From: JAVJQS01 sp040218815
GTDB taxonomy: Bacteria > Bacteroidota > Bacteroidia > Flavobacteriales_E > Vicingaceae
NCBI GenBank assembly: GCA_040218815.1
Contig: JAVJQS010000015.1
Location: 1 to 64,000, forward strand
Length of the DNA stretch: 64,000 bases
Direction of reading: 5' to 3'
Positions 1 through 9,379 of the stretch are shown here, in pieces. Made by a program: the position numbers and the translations under genes. Below the pieces are notes generated by a model. It was not told the DNA's origin, did no database searches, and saw only the letters and a program-made list of their open reading frames with translations. The first letter of the stretch is position 1, and every line of letters starts with the position of its first letter.

Positions 1-1
1 A

Positions 2-2269
2 ACGACTTATACTGTAACAGTAACTGATGGTACGACCAGTTGCACGGAAACCGATCAGGTAACCATCACCGTAAATCCATTACCAGCAACTGATGCAGGA
101 TTAGATGCATCGATATGTATAGGAGATAACACAATAATAGGAGGCAGTCCGACAGGCCCGACAGGAGCAACTTACCAGTGGGACAATACAGGAAGCTTGA
201 GTAGTGGCACAGTAGCCAACCCAACAGCCACCCCAACAACAACGACAACTTATACCGTAACAGTAACAGATGGCACGACGAGTTGTACATCAACAGACCA
301 AGTAACAGTAACAGTAAATCCATTACCAGTTGCAGATGCCGGTGCTGATCGAACTATATGTGAATTAGATACAACCATTTTGGGAACACCAGCCGTTATA
401 GGAGGAAGCTACCAATGGGATAATTCGTTGAGTTTAGATGATGCTACAATAGCCGAACCAAGAGCATTTCCACTTGCAACAACTACATACTCTGTAACTG
501 TCACAGATGCAAATGGGTGTTCAGCAATAGATCAAGTTGTCGTAACGGTAAATACTACTCCAAATGTTGATGCAGGAATTGATTTAACCATTTGCAGCGG
601 GGACACAGTAACTATCGGAGGAACTCCAACATCAACAAACACTGATGCTACTTATTCGTGGGATAATGTGGCGAATTTAGACGATAATTTACTTGCAAAC
701 CCAAGAGCTTTTCCTACAGATACTACTATTTATGTGGTAACCGTTACAGATGCAGCTGGATGCACAAGCACAGATACCATGAGAGTTAATGTCAATCCAT
801 TACCACAAGCTGCATTTGAAGTAGATGCGCTATGCGAAGGTGACTTTACCGCTTTTACAGATAGATCTACAATAGCAGTAGGTACAATTAATAGTTGGAG
901 TTGGGACTTTGGTGATGGACTTGGTACTTCTAACTTACAGAATGCTGCATATCAGTATCCGACTTCGGGAATTTATGATGTAAAGTTAAAAGTAACTACT
1001 GCTTCAGGTTGTATTGATTCAACTGAGGAATCTATTACTGTAAACCCAATAGCATTAGCTAATGCAGGAGCTGATCGAACAATTTGCTTTGGTGATACAG
1101 CTAAATTAGGTGGTAACCCAACTGGCTTACCTGGATCTAATTTTAGTTGGAGTCCAAGTCTTGATTTGAATAATGTTAGTATTTCAAACCCTCTAGCTTT
1201 TCCACTTTCTACAACTAATTATTTTTTGAGTGTAACTGATCAAAATGGCTGTGTGAACTTTGATACAGTGGAGGTAAGCGTGAACCCACTTCCGAATATT
1301 ATTGCGAGTAATGATGTATCCGTTTGTGTGAATGAAGCAGTTCAACTTTCGGCAAGTGGTGGTGTTTCCTATAAATGGTCTCCTGCTAAGTGGTTAGACG
1401 ATCCATTAAGTGCCAACCCAATCGCAAATCCTTTTAAAAATATCGACTACATAGTAGAAGGGACAGATGCAAATGGATGTACTGAAACTGATACGGTTAA
1501 AGTTGAAGTATTCAATGTTGATTTCAACCCACCAGATACAAGCATTTGTTTTGGAACTGATATTCAATTGAATCCTATTATTGAAGGCGATGAGAACGGT
1601 ATTTCGTTTCAGTGGACCCCCTCAAATAGCTTAAATGATGGCAATATTCGAAATCCTCTTGCTTCTCCTATGTTTGTTGAAGAGTATCGATTGCAAATTG
1701 AAAATAATGCCGGTTGCTTAGATGCAGATAGTGTCACGATTAATATTCTTCCTCGAGCTGGACTAGATTTTACTTACCTTAATTCACCGCGTTGTTCTGG
1801 AGCAGTTTTAGAGATTGAAAACAATTCTACAAGCTCGGAGAGATATGAATGGTGGTTGAATGGGTCCTTTGCTGGCTCAGAAGAAGAGCCAAAATTTAGA
1901 ATTGATAACTTGAAAGAAAACACCTTGCAGTTAATAGGATTTAATGGTGAGTGCTCTGATACTTTAACTGAAATAATACCTGCAGCTAGTTTTATGGAGT
2001 TGTTGCAATTAAAAGATGCTAATGTGTTTACACCAAATGGGGATGGAATAAATGATCTTTTTGATCCTGGTTTTGAAGGAGAATTTATTGGCTGTGTGGG
2101 TTTTGTGATTTATGATCGATGGGGCAAAAAGGTATTTGACTCCAATATTGGCCAATATGGTTGGGATGGTGTTACCTTGGAAGGAGAACGAGCAAAAAAT
2201 GGAACCTATTATTATATTATTAATATAGCAGGGGAAGAAATTAAGGGCTCCGTTTATTTAAGTAGGTAA
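2..2269 (+). CDS. T9SS-secreted repeat protein with type B sorting domain (5' end outside window)
   Basis: The frame is open from the left edge to the TAA at 2267, so the start and signal peptide are outside the window; about 755 residues are visible. The visible part is built of Ig/PKD-like modules of about 80 residues. Several open with a DAG-x-D-x-x-IC pattern and close with VTVNPLP. A PKD core (WDFGDG) lies near nt 902-920. The last ~85 residues hold VFTPNGDGINDLFDP, YDRWGKKVF and GWDG, the pattern of the gliding-motility C-terminal (CHU_C, type B) sorting domain. Such proteins are exported by T9SS and displayed or released at the cell surface. An adhesin-like role is inferred from the repeats; the ligand is unknown. 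Confidence 0.9.
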   Translation, partial: TTYTVTVTDGTTSCTETDQVTITVNPLPATDAGLDASICIGDNTIIGGSPTGPTGATYQWDNTGSLSSGTVANPTATPTTTTTYTVTVTDGTTSCTSTDQVTVTVNPLPVADAGADRTICELDTTILGTPAVIGGSYQWDNSLSLDDATIAEPRAFPLATTTYSVTVTDANGCSAIDQVVVTVNTTPNVDAGIDLTICSGDTVTIGGTPTSTNTDATYSWDNVANLDDNLLANPRAFPTDTTIYVVTVTDAAGCTSTDTMRVNVNPLPQAAFEVDALCEGDFTAFTDRSTIAVGTINSWSWDFGDGLGTSNLQNAAYQYPTSGIYDVKLKVTTASGCIDSTEESITVNPIALANAGADRTICFGDTAKLGGNPTGLPGSNFSWSPSLDLNNVSISNPLAFPLSTTNYFLSVTDQNGCVNFDTVEVSVNPLPNIIASNDVSVCVNEAVQLSASGGVSYKWSPAKWLDDPLSANPIANPFKNIDYIVEGTDANGCTETDTVKVEVFNVDFNPPDTSICFGTDIQLNPIIEGDENGISFQWTPSNSLNDGNIRNPLASPMFVEEYRLQIENNAGCLDADSVTINILPRAGLDFTYLNSPRCSGAVLEIENNSTSSERYEWWLNGSFAGSEEEPKFRIDNLKENTLQLIGFNGECSDTLTEIIPAASFMELLQLKDANVFTPNGDGINDLFDPGFEGEFIGCVGFVIYDRWGKKVFDSNIGQYGWDGVTLEGERAKNGTYYYIINIAGEEIKGSVYLSR
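8..343 (+). repeat. 243-bp tandem repeat inside the adhesin gene
   Basis: The DNA around 8-100 is closely matched at 251-343 (both encode TTYTVTVTDGTTSC followed by a VNPLP segment). This gives a period of 243 bp, or 81 residues. Later modules have the same fold pattern but much lower DNA identity. The left copy is cut by the window edge, so the array may extend further left. Confidence 0.7.
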
Positions 2270-2319
2270 TAGTGTCCACCTGTAAAGGGAATTCACATGC
2301 CTTTTTACATGAGATCAAA

Positions 2320-4317
2320 TTAATTTATTCCAACAACTTTAAATTCAGTTCTTCGGTTCTGTGCTTTTCCCTCAGCAGTAGTATTTTCGGCTATGGGTTG
2401 TTCCTCTCCATAGCCAACCCATTCTAGTCGATTAGTTGGTACACCTGAGTCAACCAAATAATTGTAAACAGATTTAGCACGATTCAATGAAAGGGTTTTG
2501 TTCGCAGCTGCATTTCCTACATTGTCAGTATGACCGCTAATTTCAATTTTTAAATTATCATTAGCTTTTAAAAACTCACTGAGTTTGTCAAGCTCTATCT
2601 TTGAGTTTGGCTTCAAGTTAAATTTTGCTGTTTCAAAAAAGATGTTCTTTAAAATGATTTTTTCTCCAATTTTAATTGGTTGAAGGGGTACGTCTTTTTT
2701 TACTGCATTTTTTGAAGAGGCATTTTGTTTTAATTCAAAGTTTTCAGAATAAAATAGGTATCCTTCTTTAGAAGCGTTTAAAGCATAATTCCTTCCACTT
2801 GGCAAACTCACTAAAAATTCACCGGTACTTTTAGAGGAGAAAGATTCTACAATCATCTCTCCATTGTCAAGATCAATCAATTCAAATTTTGCAGCTAAGG
2901 GTTCTTTTGTTTCGCTGTCATATATTTTTCCAGCAAAATAACTCACTTTGGCAGGAGCAAACTGCTTTGGAAGATCAAAACTATAAAGGTCTAATTCACC
3001 GTAGCCTTCTTCTCGATCTGAAGCAAAAAAAGCGGTTGTTCCATCTGCTGAAACCAATAGACTGTTTTCATTTTTATGAGTATTAATGGGATAACCTAGG
3101 TTGATAGGTTCTCCCCAGTTTCCAACACTGTCTTTTTTTACCATGAAAATATCTAATCCACCCATTCCTAAATGTCCATCGGAGGAGAAAAAGAGCGTTT
3201 TACCATCTGGGTGAATAAAAACAGATTCTTCATTCCCAGAGGTATTTATTGTTGCGCTTAATAATTGTGGCTTGCTCCAAAAGTTATTTTCATCTAAAGT
3301 AGAAACATAGATATCGCCTGTTCGCTTTCCACTGCGATCTCTTATACCACGAATAAAGTACAAGGTTTTACCATCCGCGGAGAATGAAGGCTGCGTCTCC
3401 CAATTGTTGGTATTAATTGCTTTACCTAAGTTTATCGGACGTGTCCAATTCTTACCATTTTTTGCTGCATAGAAAATGTCGCAGCTTCCGTTTCCTTTTC
3501 GATTGCCCCCATAATTTCCATATAGTTCACAAGCAGTGAAAAATAGGATTTGACCATCAGCTGATAGTGAGGGTGCACCTTCATTAAACTCTGTATTGAT
3601 AGGTTTGTGAATATTTTGAGCAGTAGTCCATTGTGCTCCTTTTTTATAAGCAACATAAAAGTCCTCATTGAAGCCTTGAGGAGACTCTGGATTTGGCAGC
3701 CTTCTTGTAAACAATAGGGTGTTTTGATCTACTGTTAAACAAGGGAAGTATTCAGCATACTCGCTGTTTATTTCTGGCCCTAAATTTTTTGGTGAGAACT
3801 CCACTGGATTGTTCAAAGATGCAAGAGCAAAGTCAATTTTAGTTAAACTTTCTCTACTTCGATCAATTAATTTTGGGTCTACCTGTTCTAATTGAATAAA
3901 TTTAGAGTAGGCTAGAGACGCTTCTTCATAGTTGCCTTCATTGAGTTCAATTTCTCCAAGGAAAAATAAATTGTTGGGAATTGCAGTCGGATTTATGGCT
4001 ATCGTTTTTTTAAAACTTGCTTTTGCTTCATCGAATTTGCCAGCATCCATATAAATATATGCTAGAAGGGTAAGTGCTTCAATAAATTGATTGTCTTTTT
4101 CAACAGCTTCTAGGAGCAATTCTTTCGTCTTGTCAATTTCTCTTTTTTGATAATAAGTTTTAGCTTCTTCAAAAAGTTTTACAGCTTTTCGATCTTGAGA
4201 GGTATAATTTTGGGCTTTTGATGTTGAACATGAGAAGAAGAAAACACCCAATAATAAAGCAAATGTTAGACTTAAGGTATGTTTAAGTATTTGTGTGTTT
4301 GAACGCTTATATTCCAT
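2320..4317 (-). CDS. PorE-like OmpA-family lipoprotein (TPR, PD40 propeller, CRD, OmpA)
   Basis: 665 residues. The N-terminus has a hydrophobic stretch ending in a lipobox-like FFSC, with Cys30 as the probable acylated residue. Next come TPR-type helices (about 40-165), beta-propeller PD40/WD40-like repeats (about 185-445, with recurring SADG-x-x-LFF motifs), a carboxypeptidase-regulatory-like fold (about 455-530) and a C-terminal OmpA peptidoglycan-binding domain (about 555-665, with GHTDNVG and NRRTEF). This order is the one described for PorE, which links the T9SS to the cell wall. Bacteroidota carry several paralogues, so assignment to PorE itself is an inference. Its start lies within the end of queE (46-bp overlap), which suggests co-transcription. 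Confidence 0.85.
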   Translation of the reverse strand: MEYKRSNTQILKHTLSLTFALLLGVFFFSCSTSKAQNYTSQDRKAVKLFEEAKTYYQKREIDKTKELLLEAVEKDNQFIEALTLLAYIYMDAGKFDEAKASFKKTIAINPTAIPNNLFFLGEIELNEGNYEEASLAYSKFIQLEQVDPKLIDRSRESLTKIDFALASLNNPVEFSPKNLGPEINSEYAEYFPCLTVDQNTLLFTRRLPNPESPQGFNEDFYVAYKKGAQWTTAQNIHKPINTEFNEGAPSLSADGQILFFTACELYGNYGGNRKGNGSCDIFYAAKNGKNWTRPINLGKAINTNNWETQPSFSADGKTLYFIRGIRDRSGKRTGDIYVSTLDENNFWSKPQLLSATINTSGNEESVFIHPDGKTLFFSSDGHLGMGGLDIFMVKKDSVGNWGEPINLGYPINTHKNENSLLVSADGTTAFFASDREEGYGELDLYSFDLPKQFAPAKVSYFAGKIYDSETKEPLAAKFELIDLDNGEMIVESFSSKSTGEFLVSLPSGRNYALNASKEGYLFYSENFELKQNASSKNAVKKDVPLQPIKIGEKIILKNIFFETAKFNLKPNSKIELDKLSEFLKANDNLKIEISGHTDNVGNAAANKTLSLNRAKSVYNYLVDSGVPTNRLEWVGYGEEQPIAENTTAEGKAQNRRTEFKVVGIN

Positions 4318-4898
4318 TGAGGATGTTTTTTTACGTAATCAATAATGGTTGGAGTTAATTCTTTCCGCTTACTCCATTCTACTTGCAAGTAAAGTTTGCA
4401 ATTTTTATTTACTTTTTTAGCATGTTCTTCCGCCCAATTAAAATCTGCATTATTAAATATAATTACCTTTAATTCATGAGCAACTTGATAATATTCTTCT
4501 TTCGGAGGTACACGCCTTTTAGGAGATAGGCAAATCCAATGCCAATTTCCACTCAAAGCATATGCACCAGAAGTCTCTATGGCCAATTCGAATCCAGCAT
4601 TAATCAATTGTTTACATAATTCATCAAGATTATACATCACCGGTTCGCCCCCTGTTATTACTGCAAATCGAGAAGGCTGTTCTAGTGCTTTACTTACAAT
4701 TTCTTCAATTTTTGTTTTGGGATGTGCTTCAGCATTCCAACTTTCTTTAACATCACACCAATGACATCCAACATCACAACCACCTAATCGAATGAAAAAT
4801 GCTGCTCTACCAGAATGAAAGCCTTCACCTTGTAGGGTATAAAATTTTTCCATGATTGGAAGATTTTTTCCAATAGCAGGCTTCAATGTTTCCTTCAT
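4272..4898 (-). CDS. queE: 7-carboxy-7-deazaguanine synthase QueE
   Basis: 208 residues. Radical-SAM enzyme that makes 7-carboxy-7-deazaguanine from carboxytetrahydropterin, a step of queuosine/preQ0 synthesis in the cytoplasm. The cluster motif C-x3-C-x2-C is seen as GCDVGCHWC (Cys41, 45, 48), followed by a VITGGEP SAM-binding motif. The LQGEGFHSGR segment just before the cysteines is typical of QueE. The upstream ATG is preferred over Met16 because family members in this phylum have a similar leader. The gene lies downstream of a strong terminator and overlaps the start of the OmpA-family gene by 46 bp. No other queuosine gene is in the window. Confidence 0.93.
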   Translation of the reverse strand: MKETLKPAIGKNLPIMEKFYTLQGEGFHSGRAAFFIRLGGCDVGCHWCDVKESWNAEAHPKTKIEEIVSKALEQPSRFAVITGGEPVMYNLDELCKQLINAGFELAIETSGAYALSGNWHWICLSPKRRVPPKEEYYQVAHELKVIIFNNADFNWAEEHAKKVNKNCKLYLQVEWSKRKELTPTIIDYVKKHPQWNISVQTHKYLNIP

Positions 4899-4902
4899 CT
4901 GG

Positions 4903-4930
4903 CAAAATTAAGCTTTTGGTAAGGGTCAAA
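4903..4930 (-). promoter_or_regulatory. Bacteroidota-type promoter for queE
   Basis: On the minus strand a TTTG (4927-4930) is followed, 16 nt later, by TAATTTTG (4903-4910), a match to the TANNTTTG -7 element. The ATG of queE begins only 4 nt further on. The transcript should therefore have almost no 5' leader. Confidence 0.5.
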
Positions 4931-4965
4931 AAAAATCTCCTTTGCAAAAAGCAAAGGAGATTTTT
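4931..4965 (-). terminator. Rho-independent terminator after the subtilase gene
   Basis: Perfect 15-bp inverted repeat (4931-4945 with 4951-4965) around an AAAAA loop, core CTCCTTTGC/GCAAAGGAG, flanked by A and T runs on both sides. It lies 17 nt past the stop of the subtilase gene and separates it from queE. Confidence 0.9.
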
Positions 4966-4982
4966 ATAATTTAAATGATTTT

Positions 4983-7900
4983 TTAGTAAACGATTAGTTT
5001 TTCTCTAACTTCACTATTATCTATGGTTACAAAGTAGATTCCTGCATCTAGCTCAGCTATAGAAATACGTGTGTTTTTTGAGCGAGGCCTAACTTGTTTA
5101 ACAATTCTGCCATTCATATCATAGATAGATACTGAACCCTCTGGTATTTCTGAAAGCTGCAAGTTAAATTCATTCTTTGCAGGATTTGGAAAAATTTTAA
5201 ATTGAGCTATCGCTGAAACCTTTTCTATACTGGTACTTAGGTCTTCTATTTCAATATCATCTATGGCTATATCACTTGAGAAATCATCACCTGTTTTTAT
5301 TCTGAATCTTAAGTTTATAGTTTCTCCAATATAATTACTCAAATCAACTTTTTCGTTTAACCAACTATTGCCTTGATTTCCGCTGATGGCTGGAATAATT
5401 TCACTTTCCCAACCTTTACTTGAGAAAATATCGACTGAAAGAGTACCTACATCATTTCCAAACATGTGGTACCAAAAGCTGAGCTCAGGCTGTGAAGTTC
5501 CTGCAAGGTTTATACATGGACTTACAACATGCGATTCTACTTCATAGCAACCATTTGAAGCTTCAGAATATATATATTTTCCATTTGAATTTCCTAAAGT
5601 ATGATCATTTGCAGGACCTGTAGTGCCTGAAGGCGTGCTTCCATTATTTACACGCATGTCAAAGTCATCATGAAAGGTACTGTTTACATTGATCCATCCA
5701 CCAGTTAAAGCACAATTTGTTGAGCCACAATTATTTGTTGTTGGACAATTGAAAGTATTGTCAAAGTCATAAATAATTGGCAAGGATGCGGAAGTAGTTG
5801 TGAAAACTTCAAATTCATTTACAATTGAATCGTTGGTGTAATTCTCATCACCATTTATTGAGCCATTAACTTCAAAGTTGTTTAATCCTGTTAAGTTGGC
5901 ATTGATAGAATCCTTGAAGGTAAATACAAAACTGCTGTCACTTGCAATTGTAGCATTAATTGTATCTCTATAACGCAAGTTATTTAATGTAAATTCTACT
6001 GGAATGGATGAAATACTACTGTTCCCATTATTTTTCACCTGGATGGTTACAGGAAGTTTATTATTACCACAACTAAACACATAGCTTCCGTTAGGTGAAT
6101 AAAGTTGTTCAATTCCAAAGTCTACATTAAAATTGCAGTTATCAATTAATTTAGAAAGCAAAACTGCATTGGCTCGCTGACCGATAATTCCTGGTCCTAA
6201 GGCTTTAACACTTACCCAATTATCTTCTGTGAAATCTGTATTATTAATTTCAAAGTAATTTGTATCTGCTCGCCCTATGGAGTCCATATATTTCGAGCCA
6301 AGCATACTAATTTCATAAGAAGTAGCTCCTGGAACAGTATCCCAACTGATTCCAATAGAATCTAAGCATACAAAAGTTGATCTAATATTTTCAGGTGTTT
6401 CAATAATTGAAAAGGAATAGTCAGAAGAATCTGAAATACCATAAGTATTCAATCCGATAATTCGAGAAACTTTAACCATAGCATTTCCAGTAATTGAAGC
6501 TGGTACAAACCAATTTCTATATCTTATACTTCCAGGTGTTGTTCCGATACTATTCCAGGTGCTACCGCTATCTGTGCTGTATTCAATTAAAAATCCTCCA
6601 TTTGATCCAGTGGCATCCCATCTGATTACTTCTAATTTTGATGGTTCGAGTGATTCTCCCCCATTAGGGTAAGTTACTTCGATTTCATCAGGTTTTGTTT
6701 CCCAACTTAAAAAATATTTTTGTGGACCTTGAGGAATTGATGTGCCATTTATCAGAATTTTATAATTCCCAGATTTTGCTGAGTCAATAAGAACTTGCTC
6801 CATATTATTTAAGGTGTCGATACCTCTAGTTGCTGCAGCAATTAAATTTGTTTGGTTGGGAGTTGGATCCAGTATCCACGGATAAATTGTATCTCCGTTT
6901 GGGGTAACAACTTTCATATCTATATCGTTTACTAAAGCTTGAGCAGCAATTGTCGATGCTTCATAATCTGTCCAATAGACCATAAAACGAAGCTCTAATA
7001 AATCATTGGGAATATTTACAGTATGTACAATAGAGTCATTAGTGTTTACTGTTGAATCAGTGAATCTATTCTCTTCAATTAATTTCATCGCTCTATGTGC
7101 ATTAACTCTTCCCCAACCGTAATAAAAGTCGGGGCCCTTGAAACCAAGGTTGCGTGTAGTGTTAAGCATTATACTTTTAATGAGACCTGACTCTGGATCA
7201 TTATTACTATTTAAACTTCTGTAACCTTGATAGAGTTGAGCTGCTATACCTGCAATTCCTGGTGCAGCAGCAGATGTTCCGCCACCTGGCGAATATTGAT
7301 TATTAGGATCAGTTGATACTCGATTTGTACCATTTGAACAAATATCAGGTTTGATTCTTCCATCTGCAGCAGGCCCTCGGCTGCTGCTATTTGTCAAATT
7401 GCCAGTATAATCTAAATTTCCAGTTGCTATAACAGCTTTTCCTTGTTTTCTTCCACCTGTTATTGTGCCCCACGGAGTTCCGGCGCCATATGCATTCTGA
7501 CCGCATGTACTTCCTGCACTATTTCCAGCAGAAAAAACGTGTAGTAATTCTGGATTTTGTCTAGTTTGTTGATCAACTGTTCTTGTTGTAGAGGTATAAC
7601 CCGCATTGCAACCTTCGCTGTAAGACGTTGAAGTAATGACTACTCCTCGATTTGTCAGGTTAGTAACGGCATTAGAAATGTGAGGATATCCACCAATGTT
7701 GTAATAATACAAATCTGCACCTGCAGCTGCTCCTCTAATGGTTGGGTCTAAGTTACCTGCGCCTATGGCAATTCCTGAGGTCATGTCACCATGTGTACCA
7801 TTATCAAATGTTACAAATTGAGTTACTCTGCCAGTAAAATCAATATGCGGTCCGATGGCTCCATCATCTGCTATTGAAATGCTAACTCCAGTTCCATCGT

Positions 7901-8582
7901 ATTTTCTTCCCATAGGATGATCAGCATCTAATAAGTTTCCCCTATGCAGTGATCTAGCTGGAGTGTCATCTTTTTCAGGAGGGGCAGGAATGTAGTCGAT
8001 AAACTTAACAACCTGAAGTTCTGCTAAAGTTGCAATGAGGTTTCTATCAACTTGCACCTTAAAATAATTACCTGAAGGGTCTATGTAGTCAACTTTAACC
8101 CCATTTGCATATAGTTGAGAGACAAACTCACTTTCTTGAACATCTAAATGAGGTTCAATCATTAAAGCCACCTTATTATTTGATCGAAGCGCCCAGTCAG
8201 GATGATTGTTTGATGAAATAAATTTTGAATACTTAAATGACTTTTTGAAGGGTAAAATCGCTCTGATGTTTAATTCTTCCAAGGTTTTCGAAGTCAACTT
8301 GTTTAACCTACATAAAAAAGCAGTATTTGGAATAAATTCTAACAATTCTAGCCCATTTTCATTTAATATGTTTTTCTGATACTGATTTGGAGTTGCAAAA
8401 AATTGAACAATGGCATATGAATGGGCTTGTTCATCAATGGTATTTGTAAGCTGAAGGTTTCCATCATGAGCCTCAATTGAGAAAGTGGAAGATTTTAACT
8501 TTATCGCATAAGGGTTTGAAGAAAATGACAATAAAGGGATTAACAAACAGAGCAATAAGTAAGAAAGTAATTTATATTTCAT
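4983..8582 (-). CDS. Secreted S8 subtilase with FN3-like, MAM-like and T9SS type A sorting domains
   Basis: 1199 residues. Signal peptide (about 1-22) and a propeptide-like region (about 30-200) precede a subtilisin domain. The triad is visible: Asp239 (SIADDG), His264 (HGDMTSG) and Ser437 (GTSAAAPG), with the oxyanion Asn354 in SAGNSAG. A fibronectin-type segment follows (about 735-820), then a CARDB-like stretch. A MAM-like domain (about 945-1115) has an early DDFDM, a central SFWYHMFG and a closing IAIDDIEIED. The last ~70 residues, with FPNPAKNEF and IYDMNGR and ending in KLIVY, form a type A sorting domain. It is an exported protease, probably for nutrient proteins. The gene stands alone between two gaps. 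Confidence 0.9.
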   Translation of the reverse strand: MKYKLLSYLLLCLLIPLLSFSSNPYAIKLKSSTFSIEAHDGNLQLTNTIDEQAHSYAIVQFFATPNQYQKNILNENGLELLEFIPNTAFLCRLNKLTSKTLEELNIRAILPFKKSFKYSKFISSNNHPDWALRSNNKVALMIEPHLDVQESEFVSQLYANGVKVDYIDPSGNYFKVQVDRNLIATLAELQVVKFIDYIPAPPEKDDTPARSLHRGNLLDADHPMGRKYDGTGVSISIADDGAIGPHIDFTGRVTQFVTFDNGTHGDMTSGIAIGAGNLDPTIRGAAAGADLYYYNIGGYPHISNAVTNLTNRGVVITSTSYSEGCNAGYTSTTRTVDQQTRQNPELLHVFSAGNSAGSTCGQNAYGAGTPWGTITGGRKQGKAVIATGNLDYTGNLTNSSSRGPAADGRIKPDICSNGTNRVSTDPNNQYSPGGGTSAAAPGIAGIAAQLYQGYRSLNSNNDPESGLIKSIMLNTTRNLGFKGPDFYYGWGRVNAHRAMKLIEENRFTDSTVNTNDSIVHTVNIPNDLLELRFMVYWTDYEASTIAAQALVNDIDMKVVTPNGDTIYPWILDPTPNQTNLIAAATRGIDTLNNMEQVLIDSAKSGNYKILINGTSIPQGPQKYFLSWETKPDEIEVTYPNGGESLEPSKLEVIRWDATGSNGGFLIEYSTDSGSTWNSIGTTPGSIRYRNWFVPASITGNAMVKVSRIIGLNTYGISDSSDYSFSIIETPENIRSTFVCLDSIGISWDTVPGATSYEISMLGSKYMDSIGRADTNYFEINNTDFTEDNWVSVKALGPGIIGQRANAVLLSKLIDNCNFNVDFGIEQLYSPNGSYVFSCGNNKLPVTIQVKNNGNSSISSIPVEFTLNNLRYRDTINATIASDSSFVFTFKDSINANLTGLNNFEVNGSINGDENYTNDSIVNEFEVFTTTSASLPIIYDFDNTFNCPTTNNCGSTNCALTGGWINVNSTFHDDFDMRVNNGSTPSGTTGPANDHTLGNSNGKYIYSEASNGCYEVESHVVSPCINLAGTSQPELSFWYHMFGNDVGTLSVDIFSSKGWESEIIPAISGNQGNSWLNEKVDLSNYIGETINLRFRIKTGDDFSSDIAIDDIEIEDLSTSIEKVSAIAQFKIFPNPAKNEFNLQLSEIPEGSVSIYDMNGRIVKQVRPRSKNTRISIAELDAGIYFVTIDNSEVREKLIVY

Positions 8583-8684
8583 TTGAATAATTTTAATCTA
8601 AAAAGAAGAATTAATAGATGGGGAGAACTAACTACAATAGATACAATAATCTTGATGTAATGTTCAGTATTTTAATGTTTAACT

Positions 8685-9095
8685 TTAATGAATTGGGTCT
8701 GCTTTATACCAAGCGTCCAACCCGCCTTTTAAATCGATTACTGATTTAAATTCATTATTTTTTAGCAATTCAGCAGCTTTTGAACTTCTACCGCCTTTTT
8801 GGCAAAAAACAAAAACGGTTTTATCTTTATTTAAGTTAGCTAGGTTTCTATGTAAGGTGCTATCAAGTAAATTATAGTTAACTGCATGCAGCATAGTGCC
8901 TTCTGAAAATTCTTCTGGTGTTCGAACATCAATAACTTGTGGGTTTTTTTCCGCTGATAAACGTTGATCAAACTTTTTAGCTTCTAGAACTATAAATTCA
9001 TTTCCATCTTCAGTTGGATTTGAGCTACAAGAAATGAAAAAAGCACTAATGAAAATTGTGAATACAGCTAATAATTTTATTTTAAGTTGTTCCAT
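8685..9095 (-). CDS. Rhodanese-domain lipoprotein
   Basis: 136 residues. The N-terminal hydrophobic helix ends in FFISCSS, a lipobox-like site with the Cys near residue 23, so the protein is probably an envelope lipoprotein. The rest is a single rhodanese domain with the active-site loop FCQKGGRS and a VIDVRTPEEF motif. Rhodaneses move sulfane sulfur or act as redox/persulfide carriers; the substrate is unknown. The start overlaps the end of the upstream rhodanese gene by 19 bp, so the two are probably translated from one message. Confidence 0.85.
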   Translation of the reverse strand: MEQLKIKLLAVFTIFISAFFISCSSNPTEDGNEFIVLEAKKFDQRLSAEKNPQVIDVRTPEEFSEGTMLHAVNYNLLDSTLHRNLANLNKDKTVFVFCQKGGRSSKAAELLKNNEFKSVIDLKGGLDAWYKADPIH

Positions 9096-9379
9096 GCGTT
9101 TATTCCTCCGATTAAATTATACGTGTTTGAGTAACCATTTTCTTCCATAAACTCGCAAGCTGATGCACTTCTTCCTCCGCTTCTGCAAAAAATATAGTAG
9201 TTTTTACCTTTCTCTATGTTTTTAATTTTCTCAGGAAAGTCAGCATCCATAATATTGATATTAATGGAATTTTCTATCGTTCCCTCTATTTCTTCTTCAG
9301 GTGTTCTTACATCAATAATTACTCCTTCTGAATCACTATTTATTTTTTCCTTAAATGTTTTTGCGTCAATATGTTCCAT
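9077..9379 (-). CDS. Single-domain cytoplasmic rhodanese
   Basis: 100 residues with no signal peptide. One rhodanese domain: VIIDVRTPEEE near the start and the catalytic loop FCRSGGRS (Cys near residue 67). It resembles GlpE/PspE-type small sulfurtransferases. It overlaps the DUF983 gene upstream by 14 bp and the lipoprotein rhodanese downstream by 19 bp. The middle of this three-gene run is thus cytoplasmic and the last gene product is envelope-bound. Confidence 0.87.
   Translation of the reverse strand: MEHIDAKTFKEKINSDSEGVIIDVRTPEEEIEGTIENSININIMDADFPEKIKNIEKGKNYYIFCRSGGRSASACEFMEENGYSNTYNLIGGINAWNNLK

Noticed and set aside
66..323. Leucine-rich minus-strand reading frame
   Set aside because: It is antisense to the Thr/Val-rich repeats of the adhesin, which explains the leucines; no start signal or family match.
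4899..4982. preQ1 riboswitch upstream of queE
   Set aside because: The structured part is a perfect 15-bp hairpin that fits a terminator of the subtilase gene, and the queE promoter lies after it, so it would not be in the queE transcript.
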